DNA from: Thermoplasmata archaeon
GTDB taxonomy: Archaea; Thermoplasmatota; Thermoplasmata; Halarchaeoplasmatales; Halarchaeoplasmataceae
Reading direction: 5' to 3'
Length of the DNA stretch: 64,000 nt
Assembly (NCBI GenBank): GCA_003554965.1
Contig: PWHR01000037.1
Span: forward strand, 62,001 to 126,000
Shown here: in pieces, positions 53,701 through 61,273 of the stretch
How positions within the stretch are numbered: the first letter of the stretch is position 1
How the letters are laid out: every line of letters begins with the position of its first letter
Translations under genes and position numbers: made by a program
The notes under the pieces: model-generated
The model's database searches: none
What the model saw: the letters and a program-made list of their open reading frames with translations, nothing else
Told to the model about the DNA's origin: nothing

Positions 53701-54405
53701 GGATTTCTTCTCTTTAGCCTCTGATTTTTTGTCTGACAGTTCTTGGTAGCGAAGGGCTTTCTTTCTGTCCTCTTCGAGTTCTTCTACTTGCGCACTAATT
53801 TCATCTAAAAGGATATTTATCCTCTCGAGGTCCTGTGAAACTTCCTCTTTCTTTTCTTCCGCCTCTGCTATCTCCTCGTCGTATTCACTGATCCCAGAGA
53901 TATCATCCAATATTTTCCTCCTTTCTGTAGGTCCCATCTCGACTATTTTGGAGATGTCGCCCTGCTGAACTATATTGTAACCGTCAGGGGAAATCCTAGC
54001 ATGTGCTAAAAGATCCTGAAATTCTTTCAAAGTCGATCTTCGTCCATTGACGAAGAAATAGGAGTTGTAGCCCTGCTGATTATCAGATCTTTTCACCTTC
54101 CTGGTGAAAGTCACTTTATCCTCGTCTATTGGTATGGTTCGATCTTCATTTTCAAATTCAAGACTCACTTTGCAGTACTCCGCTGCTTTTCCATTTTTCC
54201 CTCCATTGAAAATGAGGTCTGTCAGACGACCAGCTCTTATCTCCTTAGAGCTCTTCGGCCCTAAAACAAACAATATTGCATCGACGATGTTGGACTTTCC
54301 AGAGCCATTAGGTCCGGTTATATTAGTGTAACCCTTTTTAAAAGGGATTTCCATCTCTTTACCGAACGATTTAAAATTTTCCATCCTGATCTTTTCCAAA
54401 TACAA
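50800..54405 (-). CDS. smc: Chromosome segregation ATPase SMC
   Basis: A 1201-residue condensin SMC. Walker A GPNGSGKSNIVDAIL (residues 30-44), Gln-loop region, two long coiled-coil arms, a hinge near residues 500-650 (GIHGTIAELADVQKDYETALKVAAGGRMQS and GARMVTL-like KIQKSGAMVGGTL), signature LSGGEKGLVSMAF and Walker B FYLLDEIDQNLDG. The track start at 54477 adds 24 residues; TTG 54405 is preceded by CGGAGGAAG and gives the typical LYLEKIRMENFKSFG start. It acts with ScpA, next gene. Confidence 0.95.
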   Translation of the reverse strand: MYLEKIRMENFKSFGKEMEIPFKKGYTNITGPNGSGKSNIVDAILFVLGPKSSKEIRAGRLTDLIFNGGKNGKAAEYCKVSLEFENEDRTIPIDEDKVTFTRKVKRSDNQQGYNSYFFVNGRRSTLKEFQDLLAHARISPDGYNIVQQGDISKIVEMGPTERRKILDDISGISEYDEEIAEAEEKKEEVSQDLERINILLDEISAQVEELEEDRKKALRYQELSDKKSEAKEKKSWKLLQNTKNNITSIDNDIEENKKEIENKKNTMEEYEKEREEIKENIDELEKELGEKGSEKSKELQEKIKNLRLKIGRADDKKEDAQYTIEDNKEKRDRLKDLLKEKKEELIEIKKSIKEIKSEKEETGRELEEIEKKIENIEEEQSESDENIKELKKKAVSLNKKIEEKNEKLSDKKISLETAKNKIERTMEEIAEIEEDKEDLEFEQREKKMELEDLSEKNEEYEERLTDLKEEFHEKKRKENGLRKDKTDLEDRVSRLKRKYEQLKAQEKAAKSVKRGYNRAVSTILEARDKGELEGIHGTIAELADVQKDYETALKVAAGGRMQSIVVENDSVASKSIKYLKQNDAGRATFLPLNKMRTGRPRGKALRAVKDDKAVDFAIELVDYDEKYENVFWYVFHDTVVMEDIDSARDHMGGVRMVTLDGEKIQKSGAMVGGTLKKNMIGFSAPDRGKLDKVSMDLTNSRENLEKVEKELKDVQNRIQEIQDEMQKLKNKSKKQQQSELESAISRLEEKIKSKIGLLEKKKEKEEELEKEKEKLDRSVEHLEDTLENLKSEKEEIREEIRRISPEELSRELKELREKEVELNKKWNKLDSEIDKKENKRENIEEKVDEIKEQRGELKKEIEEKKSDIKKAESVIEEKTEELESIEAKEEAVDDELEDIRSQLEEKKERRVELRHKIDQTETEIESKKEYLRTLNRKLSTEREKLEDLKEDIDTDKDYSEEELPSTKELKNTIKRCNNKMEELQPVNMRALEDYKRKKERKEELQEEYTELENRKEELNNLIEELDEKKKDGLQQVFNGIDENFGKVYEELSGGGEAHLELENREDPFEGGLIIKARPPGKKVHLVDALSGGEKGLVSMAFIFSIQMYDPSPFYLLDEIDQNLDGVNAENVAEMVSHNSNTAQFIQISLRKVTLKKSDHIIGVTIDDDGISDVIMKVNIGKAKEKDIPEFSDVSKLKTEVE

Positions 54406-54592
54406 AGATATCTTCCTCCGACGATAAATTGGGGAGTCTAAATCCCATTGACAGGTTCGAGTGCATTTTGATCCCATCCCAAACGGGATAATAGTCAGAC
54501 GATTGAACTGTATGCGTCCGACAAAATAGAGAATGAAGGTGATAGTATAAAAATATTTTGGTTATATATTTTGCCGTTCTCTGATATCTTAT

Positions 54593-54760
54593 TTACTGCA
54601 AGCTTTCGTTCTGGATGTCTTTAAAAAGTTCCAAAAGAGTCTGCGAATGCATACCGCCGTTCTCTAAAACAGAATCAAAGACGAAGAAAACGGTCATATA
54701 TTCGTCTGACCCTTCTATCTGGACAACATTCCCGTCGAAATCTGATGCATCCTGTAACAT
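54593..54760 (-). CDS. 55-residue protein between DUF655 and smc, unknown (too short for the ORF track)
   Basis: MLQDASDFDGNVVQIEG... is a 55-codon ORF read toward smc, with AGAAGGT eight bases before the ATG. It is acidic, with a predicted strand-strand-helix pattern (EYMTVFFVFDSVLENGGM, TLLELFKDIQ). The start is 29 bases after the stop of the DUF655 gene. No other frame in this gap is convincing. Family not recognised. Confidence 0.55.
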   Translation of the reverse strand: MLQDASDFDGNVVQIEGSDEYMTVFFVFDSVLENGGMHSQTLLELFKDIQNESLQ

Positions 54761-54788
54761 ATTTTTACCTTCTTTATATCTTTTAATC

Positions 54789-55352
54789 TTATTCAGCGAC
54801 CCAGACCTTGTATTTGCTATCGGGATTCTTCAGTTCATGGAGGATCCTGTCTTTGATCAGCTTTTTAGGCTTGTGTAAGAGTGGCACCCTTTCTGTTAAA
54901 TCCCCAAATGATTCGAACGCTCCTTCCTTTTCTCTTTCGTCCAATATGGCTCGCATCTTCTTACTGCCCAAGCCCGGTAAAAGCTCTAGCATATGATATC
55001 TTTTAGTGATCGGATGGGCTTCGTTGTAGAACTTTAAAAATCTATCCTCTTCTTCATCGATTATATCTTCAACTACGTAGGGCACTTCACTCTGAGCAGC
55101 ATGTGTCAATTCGTCCCATCCGATACGTCTCTTGACATGCTTTATTTTTTCTCTTTTATCGAGTTCTTTTCCGATGTAAAGTTTATCTCCTATATTGCAT
55201 GTCTTATCCTCTCTTGGGATTAGTTCAAAAAGCTTGAATTCGTCTTTTCCTAACGCTAGCACTAAGCTCTCGTGCTTGTAACTTTTAGAGTCGGGTCTTC
55301 CCTCGGCTAGATAATCTAGCACGTAGGCATAATCTTCCATATTCTCCCTCAT
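54789..55352 (-). CDS. DUF655 nucleic-acid-binding protein
   Basis: A 187-residue DUF655 protein: an N-terminal OB-like part (YAYVLDYLAEGRPD, LALGKDEFKLFELIP) and a helix-hairpin-helix LELLPGLGSKKMRAILDEREKEGAFESFGDL. In archaea it sits with rpoF and rpl21e, as here, and is thought to act in RNA metabolism. ATG 55352 overlaps the rpoF stop; ATG 55340 is an alternative. Confidence 0.88.
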   Translation of the reverse strand: MRENMEDYAYVLDYLAEGRPDSKSYKHESLVLALGKDEFKLFELIPREDKTCNIGDKLYIGKELDKREKIKHVKRRIGWDELTHAAQSEVPYVVEDIIDEEEDRFLKFYNEAHPITKRYHMLELLPGLGSKKMRAILDEREKEGAFESFGDLTERVPLLHKPKKLIKDRILHELKNPDSKYKVWVAE

Positions 55353-55678
55353 TTGTATTTTTTGACTATATTTATTATCTCTTCTGCATCTTCATTAGAT
55401 GGGGTGTATCTATCCTGCTGAAAAATAGCTCTAACTCCTCCTTCTTCTTCGGGTAAGATGTCTGCAGTTTTGTAGATCAGATCTTCACTCATGAAGTCAA
55501 AATTTTCTCTCAATTCCTCCATCAGTTCTTCGGTTTCTTCTACAGAAAGCTCTACAAACTTCTCAGCGTGGCTCAGAGCGAGGCTCTGCTCGTAGCTCAC
55601 CTCTCTTTTTTCCGCTTCTTCATTTAGTAGTTTTTTGACTTTAGCAAGTGAAACATACCTAGGTTCATCTTCTGACAT
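55349..55678 (-). CDS. rpoF: DNA-directed RNA polymerase subunit F (Rpb4-like)
   Basis: A 109-residue Rpo4: VSLAKVKKLLNEEAEKREVSYEQSLALSHAEKF and DLIYKTADILPEEEGGVRAIFQQDR match archaeal RpoF, which forms the stalk with RpoE. Operon with rpl21e upstream (13-base gap) and DUF655 downstream, a conserved archaeal order. Confidence 0.93.
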   Translation of the reverse strand: MSEDEPRYVSLAKVKKLLNEEAEKREVSYEQSLALSHAEKFVELSVEETEELMEELRENFDFMSEDLIYKTADILPEEEGGVRAIFQQDRYTPSNEDAEEIINIVKKYK

Positions 55679-55691
55679 GAAAACCCTCCTT

Positions 55692-55979
55692 TCAAGCCCT
55701 TTCTAGATGTTCGGACCTCGTTATCACTTTTTTCATCTTTCCGCCATCTTTTACATTTACAACGAAAGCACTGCCCTGTTTACCTTCTATCTCTCCGATC
55801 TTGCCATGGAACCTCCTATGAGGCTGGCCTTTATGGACACTTGGTTCTATCTTGATCTTCACTTTTTCCCCTTCCTCAAACTCCTGCAACGCTTTGTTTA
55901 CAGGGATGAGTCCCCTTTCGCTAGGACTTTTTCTTAATATCTTACGCGTTCCCTGTCTAGTTCCTTTTGACTTTTTCAT
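55692..55979 (-). CDS. rpl21e: 50S ribosomal protein L21e
   Basis: A 95-residue L21e: MKKSKGTRQGTRKILRKSPSERGLIP, VKIKIEPSVHKGQPHRRFHGKIGEIEGKQGSAFVV. ATG 55979 is the usual start; the track's 55988 adds 3 residues. Its 5' end overlaps the pus10 3' end by 23 bases. Confidence 0.95.
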   Translation of the reverse strand: MKKSKGTRQGTRKILRKSPSERGLIPVNKALQEFEEGEKVKIKIEPSVHKGQPHRRFHGKIGEIEGKQGSAFVVNVKDGGKMKKVITRSEHLERA

Positions 55980-57219
55980 CTTGATCACATCCTTCAGGAT
56001 AGTGTATTTTTAACACATCTAGTTCCTTTACTTCACATCTTGTACTTAACTCATCAGATAGGTTAGGTTGTGTTCTACCATCATCGCCATGGATGAATTC
56101 TTTTATGTATGTGCCGGCTTCACTGGTGATCTTCAATATAGCTTCTTTGTTATCTAATGATAGCAATCCTATTTCTTTTATCCGGCGTTTCCTAACCTTA
56201 TCCGACCGCCTATGGCTGACCCTTGAAGGGGTCTTCTGCGATATATCTTTGCACCTCAATTCATCGAGGACCTTTTTAAACTTTGTCCTATCTACCGCCT
56301 CTTTCATTCCCATCTTCACTTTATAGGATTTATCGCTGCGCGCCTGCTTTATCTCTATAACTTTTTCTCTCTCAGTGACCCGAAGTGAACTTACTTTTAC
56401 TGCATCACTCTTGTTTATCTTCTCTTCTGATTTTTCTAAGTCTTTGTATCTTTTTTTCGGATTTTTAATCTCTAAAACGAAAGGTCTTCCATCCCCCAAC
56501 ATCTTTGCGTCTATATCTTCTCTCCCCATCCCATGGAGTGTAAAATCATCTCCTGAAAAGGCCTTGACAAGCGGGTCTCCAATAATCTCTTCTACACTTG
56601 TCTCGTACATCTTTCCAGTACCGTCACACTTTTCGCATCCTTTACCTCGACAGCGTTTACATGGCCACCTGGTTTGTGGTATATTCCTATCCAATTTTTT
56701 ATATCTCCCGTATATGAAAAGAGGTGATATCTCTATCTCTATCGAATCGAATCTAGTATCTATTATTGCTTTTATATCCGGTTTTTCCAGGTCTACTTCT
56801 TTATCTATCATCTCCTGGATTTTTTTCCCCACTTCTCGGTTTATTTCTGATTTTATCTGTTCGGCTGTGTTCAGATTAAGTTCCGTCCAAAGTTTTTCTT
56901 CCCTCTCTTCTATTTCAGGGTCGATCCTTGATCCAACTAAAAAGTCTTCAAATTCAAACTTATTCAATTCCTCTGAAACTAGTTCAGCGAATTTATTCAG
57001 CTCGTCAAAGAGATTTTCACATGTTTCACAAGTTCCAGCTTCTTCCGGCACATTCTCTCTTTTTTCTTCCGTGGTTTCCATCATCGCATGGACTATGCGC
57101 AGCGCTTTTCCTCTTTCCTCATTAGTCACTCCGTGACCCAGTTGTGCGAATAGACGGCCTAAACAGTGATCGCAGAGGTCCTTCTCTAGAGCTTTTTCGA
57201 CTTTCTTCAATACTTCCAT
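55957..57219 (-). CDS. pus10: tRNA pseudouridine synthase Pus10
   Basis: A 420-residue archaeal Pus10. The zinc-binding CDHCLGRLFAQLG and CETCENLF come first with a THUMP-like region, then CKRCRGKGCEKCDGTG and the catalytic motif GREDIDAKMLGDGRPFVLEI with the nucleophile Asp. It makes pseudouridine 54 and 55 in archaeal tRNAs. The gene is first in the run to rpl21e, rpoF and smc. Confidence 0.93.
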   Translation of the reverse strand: MEVLKKVEKALEKDLCDHCLGRLFAQLGHGVTNEERGKALRIVHAMMETTEEKRENVPEEAGTCETCENLFDELNKFAELVSEELNKFEFEDFLVGSRIDPEIEEREEKLWTELNLNTAEQIKSEINREVGKKIQEMIDKEVDLEKPDIKAIIDTRFDSIEIEISPLFIYGRYKKLDRNIPQTRWPCKRCRGKGCEKCDGTGKMYETSVEEIIGDPLVKAFSGDDFTLHGMGREDIDAKMLGDGRPFVLEIKNPKKRYKDLEKSEEKINKSDAVKVSSLRVTEREKVIEIKQARSDKSYKVKMGMKEAVDRTKFKKVLDELRCKDISQKTPSRVSHRRSDKVRKRRIKEIGLLSLDNKEAILKITSEAGTYIKEFIHGDDGRTQPNLSDELSTRCEVKELDVLKIHYPEGCDQDEKVKRN

Positions 57220-57284
57220 ATACGAATGGAAAAACCGAACCTATTTAGTATTGTTGAGTGAGTCAAGTTTTCTACATTTACTCA

Positions 57285-57704
57285 TCATACACTTCTTGCT
57301 AAACTATGGAGTCTTTCCTTAGTCAACAGTAGTGCAGTCACCACTACCGTTACGAACCCGGCTTCGACCGCGTAACCCTGATTGATGAACACACCTAATA
57401 AGAAAGTGATGAATAAAGCAACAGATGTGGTGATACCAATGGTGTGGATCTCGTATTTGAGATATGCAAGCATGATTGCGAACCCTCCAAAGATGATGAC
57501 CCCTACTTCAATCAGATGAAGATTCAATGATGAGGAGAGAAAAGAAAACAACACACCACTCAAAGACGTTAGAGGGAAGGTCCTAACCCCGGCTATGACT
57601 TTTGGTTTCTTTTTTTTATGCTCCCTTTCCAGCCCTATTAGACCACCCATACCTACCGCTAAAAGAACGTGGATGACGAAATCAAGGTTTATTATCGCTT
57701 CCAT
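57285..57704 (-). CDS. MgtC/SapB-family membrane protein
   Basis: About 139 residues. HVLLAVGMGGLIGLEREHKKKKPKVIAGVRTFPLTSLSG is the family signature, with four further spans. ATG 57704 lies ~30 bases from an AT-rich TATA-like element; ATG 57725 is possible. Family roles include Mg or envelope homeostasis, not settled. Confidence 0.85.
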   Translation of the reverse strand: MEAIINLDFVIHVLLAVGMGGLIGLEREHKKKKPKVIAGVRTFPLTSLSGVLFSFLSSSLNLHLIEVGVIIFGGFAIMLAYLKYEIHTIGITTSVALFITFLLGVFINQGYAVEAGFVTVVVTALLLTKERLHSLARSV

Positions 57705-57819
57705 GGTAGTAATTGCACGTAGCATCGGTTATTTTTTATTTTCGGACTTAAAGTCTAAGCAGCCGAAAAGGTGAAAAGTATTAAAAAGGAGTACCGTTTA
57801 GTTCCCACAGGTGGCCCAA

Positions 57820-58596
57820 ATGGAAGATGGAGATTTAATTTATGTGGACTTTGATGTCTGGGTAATGCCAGAAGATGAAGACGAAGAACCGATGCTCTTC
57901 AGAACGACCGACGAAGAGAAAGCTAAAGAAGAGGAGATATACGAAGAGGATGAAACTTACGGTCCTCAGCCCGTACTTTTGGGAAAAGGTAATCTGACTG
58001 AAGGTTTTGAAGAATCTTTGATGGACAAAGAAGTGGGTGATGAGGGCTCTGTTGAAGTACCACCAGAAAAAGGCATAGGTATGCGGGACCCAGATAACAT
58101 CGAGTTGTTCAGCATGAGAGAGATGAGAAGAAGAGATATCGAACCGGTGGAGGGAAAAGAAGTCGAGATAGATAATCGTAGAGGTACTATCATCCAGGCT
58201 ACGGCTGGAAGGGTCCGTATTGATTTTAATCACCCTCTTGCGGGGAAGACGTTGAAATATGACTATGAGATAACGGAAAAACCTGAAACTACAGAGGAGA
58301 AAGCAGAAGCCATCTTGACTTTAGATTATCAAGAGGCAGATTTCAAGATAGAAGAAACTGATGATGGTTTAGATATAGTCCTGCCGGAGCAGTGCAAGTA
58401 CGATCAGGGTTGGTTCGCTATGAAATATAGAGTGGTCGGTGATCTTAGGGAAACGTTGGACCTTACAAGTATAAGGTTCATAGAGGAATACGTCCAAGAG
58501 GAAGAAGAAGAGATAGAAGAAGAATTTGAAGATCTTGATGAGGAAGAACTACTAGAGGAAGAAGAAGACGAAGAAGAGGACGAAGAAGAAGAATGA
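57820..58596 (+). CDS. FKBP-type peptidyl-prolyl isomerase (SlyD-like) with acidic tail
   Basis: A 258-residue FKBP. DGDLIYVDFDVWV opens the domain; LLGKGNLTEGFEESLMDKEVGDEGSVEVPPEKGIG is the FKBP core with a flap insert (IF) domain, and VRIDFNHPLAGKTLKYDYEI closes it. About 90 residues follow, ending in a very acidic Glu tail (EEEEDEEEDEEEE). Family role is proline isomerisation and chaperoning. ATG 57820 has AGGTGG; GTG 57811 is within that site. Confidence 0.9.
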   Translation: MEDGDLIYVDFDVWVMPEDEDEEPMLFRTTDEEKAKEEEIYEEDETYGPQPVLLGKGNLTEGFEESLMDKEVGDEGSVEVPPEKGIGMRDPDNIELFSMREMRRRDIEPVEGKEVEIDNRRGTIIQATAGRVRIDFNHPLAGKTLKYDYEITEKPETTEEKAEAILTLDYQEADFKIEETDDGLDIVLPEQCKYDQGWFAMKYRVVGDLRETLDLTSIRFIEEYVQEEEEEIEEEFEDLDEEELLEEEEDEEEDEEEE

Positions 58597-58655
58597 GCAG
58601 AACGAAAACCCTTTTAACTATCTTCATCTATCTTTCATTGTTTGGTTGAGTGATC

Positions 58656-58868
58656 ATGGGGTTAAAAGTCACGTTCAAAGAATGGATATTCCTTGTGTTG
58701 CTGTTCTCAGTTTTCCTTGCATTAACAGGATTTTTGATAAACATCTATTTCCAAGTAGACGGCATATTGTTGACAACGGTAGGATTGGTCATAATCTTTA
58801 TAATCTTCAAGATCCAACAGTGGCGGAGCGATGACTCGGATGTTGATGAGCCAACTGAAGATGAATAA
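58656..58868 (+). CDS. Small two-span membrane protein, unknown
   Basis: A 70-residue protein: MGLKVTFKEWIFLVLLFSVFLALTGF then VDGILLTTVGLVIIFIIFKIQQW and an acidic tail DSDVDEPTEDE. Two membrane spans, both ends cytoplasmic by charge. Start ATG 58656. It ends 32 bases before the convergent tRNA-Arg. No family recognised. Confidence 0.55.
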   Translation: MGLKVTFKEWIFLVLLFSVFLALTGFLINIYFQVDGILLTTVGLVIIFIIFKIQQWRSDDSDVDEPTEDE

Positions 58869-58900
58869 TTGCTGATCGATCTTTGATTTTAGGAATTCAA

Positions 58901-58975
58901 CGGGCGTAGGGGGATTCGAACCCCCGTTCTACAGCTTAGGAGGCTGTCGCCATATCCAGACTAGGCCACACGCCC
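58901..58975 (-). tRNA. tRNA-Arg (CCT)
   Basis: The reverse complement folds: acceptor GGGCGTG/TACGCCC, anticodon stem ACAGC/GCTGT with loop CTCCTAA (anticodon CCT, reads AGG), T-arm GGGGG-TTCGAAT-CCCCC, discriminator G. No intron, no encoded CCA. Confidence 0.92.
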
Positions 58976-59086
58976 ATACAGTTTCAATAAGTATCGTATC
59001 ATCAAGGGGTGCCGTTAGTTAAATTTTACGTGTTTAAAAGAGCAGATGAAAAGATATTTACCTATGATCTATAGATTTTTGAATCG

Positions 59087-59254
59087 ATGAAGAACGCTGA
59101 AGGGGAAAAAAGATTTCAAAACCTAAATTGCCCGAAGTGCGATCAGGGTTGGTTGGCCAGAGATTGGGACGACAACATGGTCTGTCAGAACTGCGGAGCC
59201 AAGTTCGACGTAGAAGATTTGTTCAAGAGGATAAAGAAAAAAGGGGTAAAATAG
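59087..59254 (+). CDS. 55-residue zinc-ribbon protein (too short for the ORF track)
   Basis: MKNAEGEKRFQNLNCPKCDQGW... and VCQNCGAKFDVEDLF form one four-Cys zinc ribbon (CPKC-x16-CQNC). The end is basic (KRIKKKGVK). A short leader from an AT-rich region precedes it. Small archaeal zinc ribbons often bind RNA, ribosome or polymerase; no exact family. Confidence 0.65.
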   Translation: MKNAEGEKRFQNLNCPKCDQGWLARDWDDNMVCQNCGAKFDVEDLFKRIKKKGVK

Positions 59255-59318
59255 AAAAGCGATCTATATATTGACTATTCTAAGAAAATTTTCATTAGAT
59301 CTCTCTTCTTTACAAAAA

Positions 59319-59328
59319 TTTTATAAAC
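59319..59328 (+). promoter_or_regulatory. TATA-like box for the thioredoxin/DsbD pair
   Basis: TTTTATAAAC is ~25 bases before ATG 59348/59351 and no ribosome site is seen, so the message is probably leaderless. Confidence 0.45.
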
Positions 59329-59347
59329 ATCTAATAGTTTTGTATCC

Positions 59348-59983
59348 ATGATGCATAATCCGAAGAAGTTTTTTATGGTTTTCCTAGCTACGATGTTTAT
59401 TGTTCTATCGGTTTCAATCCCGATGACCGCCTCCCCCGATCTCAACAACGAGATTGGATGGTACTCTTATGAGGAAGGAAATGATGAAGCACAGCAGACA
59501 GATCGACCTATTTTGATCTATTTTAGAACTGAGTGGTGCGGTGCCTGCGAAGACATGGAAGAAGATACTTTTAGAGATCCTCAAGTAAAAGAACTCGAAG
59601 ATGACGTGGTATTCATAAAAGTAGATGTAGATGAGAGAAATGATCTTGGAGAAGAGTATGGTATCGCCTCGGTTCCTACGTTGCTAGCTAAGGAGTCCGA
59701 TGGTACAGAGATAGATAGTCACATAGGTTTTATCGAAGCAGAAGATCTAGTTAAAAACATTGAAGAGGAATTGTTGGAAGAAGATGAGAGTGAAGACAAC
59801 GAAGAAGAAGGGGGAGATGAAGATGGCGGTAAGGATGAAAGTAGTCAAGACACCTCTAATGATGAAAACGAAAGTCTATTTTGGAGAGATCCGCTTTTTC
59901 TGAACATTATGGTCTCGATACTTATAGCGATCGGATTGATCATCTTTTTGAGAGAAAGGGAGGATAACAAGACTGATGAATGA
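59348..59983 (+). CDS. Membrane-anchored extracytoplasmic thioredoxin-like protein
   Basis: A 211-residue protein: signal peptide FFMVFLATMFIVLSVSIPM, a thioredoxin fold with RTEWCGACEDMEEDT (CxxC), VDERNDLGEEYGIASVPTLL (cis-Pro VPT), an acidic linker rich in Glu/Asp, and a C-terminal span (NIMVSILIAIGLIIFL). It overlaps the next gene by 8 bases. The pair likely moves reducing equivalents to proteins outside the cell. Confidence 0.87.
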   Translation: MMHNPKKFFMVFLATMFIVLSVSIPMTASPDLNNEIGWYSYEEGNDEAQQTDRPILIYFRTEWCGACEDMEEDTFRDPQVKELEDDVVFIKVDVDERNDLGEEYGIASVPTLLAKESDGTEIDSHIGFIEAEDLVKNIEEELLEEDESEDNEEEGGDEDGGKDESSQDTSNDENESLFWRDPLFLNIMVSILIAIGLIIFLREREDNKTDE

Positions 59984-61202
59984 AAAAAAGAGATCTAGTA
60001 AAAGGATAGTTTCGTTAATTCTAATAGTGATCACAGTCCTTTTACTGATCAATTCAATCGCCTTTAACACCTCGGGAGACGCATCAGAACTTGTAGTGGA
60101 AACTGCAGAACATGATAAGTTCGACTTAGCCGAAGAGGAAAAACCAGTAGTTGTTGAATTCATGACTCCTACATGCATCGATTGCGAAAGACTGGAGGAA
60201 AATCTAAAATCGATCTATCCTAGATACGAAGGGGATTTCACCTTTCTGAGTATAGACATAACGAATCCAGATCATGAAGAACTGTTGGAACTGAAAGAAG
60301 ATAGAGATATACCTTGGCAAGTAGGCAGTGGGGATGAAGAACTCTTTCTAGAATATCAAGGGACTTCCGTCCCTAAATTGCTCATTTTCGATGAAGATGA
60401 TATTCTTTACTTTGCTGAAGAAGGTGTCATATCTGAAGAAGATATAGAAGATGAGATGGAAATGGTGTTTAGAGGAGAGGCGGAAGAGGAAATTCTTTCG
60501 GATTATGGGATCTACACTTTAGCGGTTATCGGAGGCATCGCCTCATTCTTTTCTCCATGTTCCTTCCCTCTACTGCCCTCATACATGACCTATTATCTTA
60601 ATCCAGCAAAAAAGAAAAGTAAGGATGATGGAAAAAACCAAGTCGGAGGTCTTTGGATGGGAATCAAGACATCAATGGGTATAGTGCTGATCTTCGGCGG
60701 TGTAGGTATTATAGTTGCTTTTGGAGGGAGGGAACTGACGGGATTCATACCTCTCTTTCAGCCTGTGACTTCTATACTCCTTATTTCTATAGGTGTTATA
60801 ATTTTAGCTGACTTGGATTTAAGAAATCATTTCAACAGTTTTAAAGAGAAAGTATTTGGTTCACGACCGAAGGTAACTATCTCGAAAGACAAAAGTCGTG
60901 ATCAGATCGACCCATTTTATTACGGCATTGGTTATGGATTGGGGGCGGCCGGATGCACGGCGCCGGTCTTCATAGCAGTACTCATTTCCTCATGGCTCAC
61001 GGAAGGATATTTATCAGCTCTTTTTGTTCTTCTTCTGTTCCTGGCGCCGATAGTTATATTGATGATAGTTGTGTCCGTATTGACTCAATATGCCAAGGAT
61101 ACAATAGTTAATAAACTTACTATCCTTATCAAACCCATCAGGTATGTCTCTGGAGTCTTTTTGATCTTAGTCGGAGTTTATATCCTTCTATTGTTCCTTT
61201 GA
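59976..61202 (+). CDS. DsbD/CcdA-type thiol:disulfide transporter with fused thioredoxin
   Basis: A 408-residue protein. An N-terminal span, an extracellular thioredoxin-like domain with MTPTCIDCERLEEN (CIDC), then a six-span CcdA/DsbD-like core with FFSPCSFPLLPSYM and GLGAAGCTAPVF, the two membrane Cys that carry electrons. Domain order is thioredoxin then CcdA core, whereas bacterial DsbD ends with thioredoxin. It would move electrons from the cytoplasm to surface proteins or cytochromes. Confidence 0.88.
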   Translation: MNEKKRSSKRIVSLILIVITVLLLINSIAFNTSGDASELVVETAEHDKFDLAEEEKPVVVEFMTPTCIDCERLEENLKSIYPRYEGDFTFLSIDITNPDHEELLELKEDRDIPWQVGSGDEELFLEYQGTSVPKLLIFDEDDILYFAEEGVISEEDIEDEMEMVFRGEAEEEILSDYGIYTLAVIGGIASFFSPCSFPLLPSYMTYYLNPAKKKSKDDGKNQVGGLWMGIKTSMGIVLIFGGVGIIVAFGGRELTGFIPLFQPVTSILLISIGVIILADLDLRNHFNSFKEKVFGSRPKVTISKDKSRDQIDPFYYGIGYGLGAAGCTAPVFIAVLISSWLTEGYLSALFVLLLFLAPIVILMIVVSVLTQYAKDTIVNKLTILIKPIRYVSGVFLILVGVYILLLFL

Positions 61203-61273
61203 AATTAAGGAAAAACCTAAGAAAGATTAAAATCAACCTTTCCCTTGTAGAATCCCGATAGACGATAGAGAGA

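Noticed and set aside
54615-54878. 87-residue plus-strand ORF
   Set aside because: Overlaps the better-supported minus-strand 55-codon gene and the DUF655 end.
56375-57136. 253-residue plus-strand ORF
   Set aside because: Antisense to pus10, Ser/Phe-rich and without family signature.
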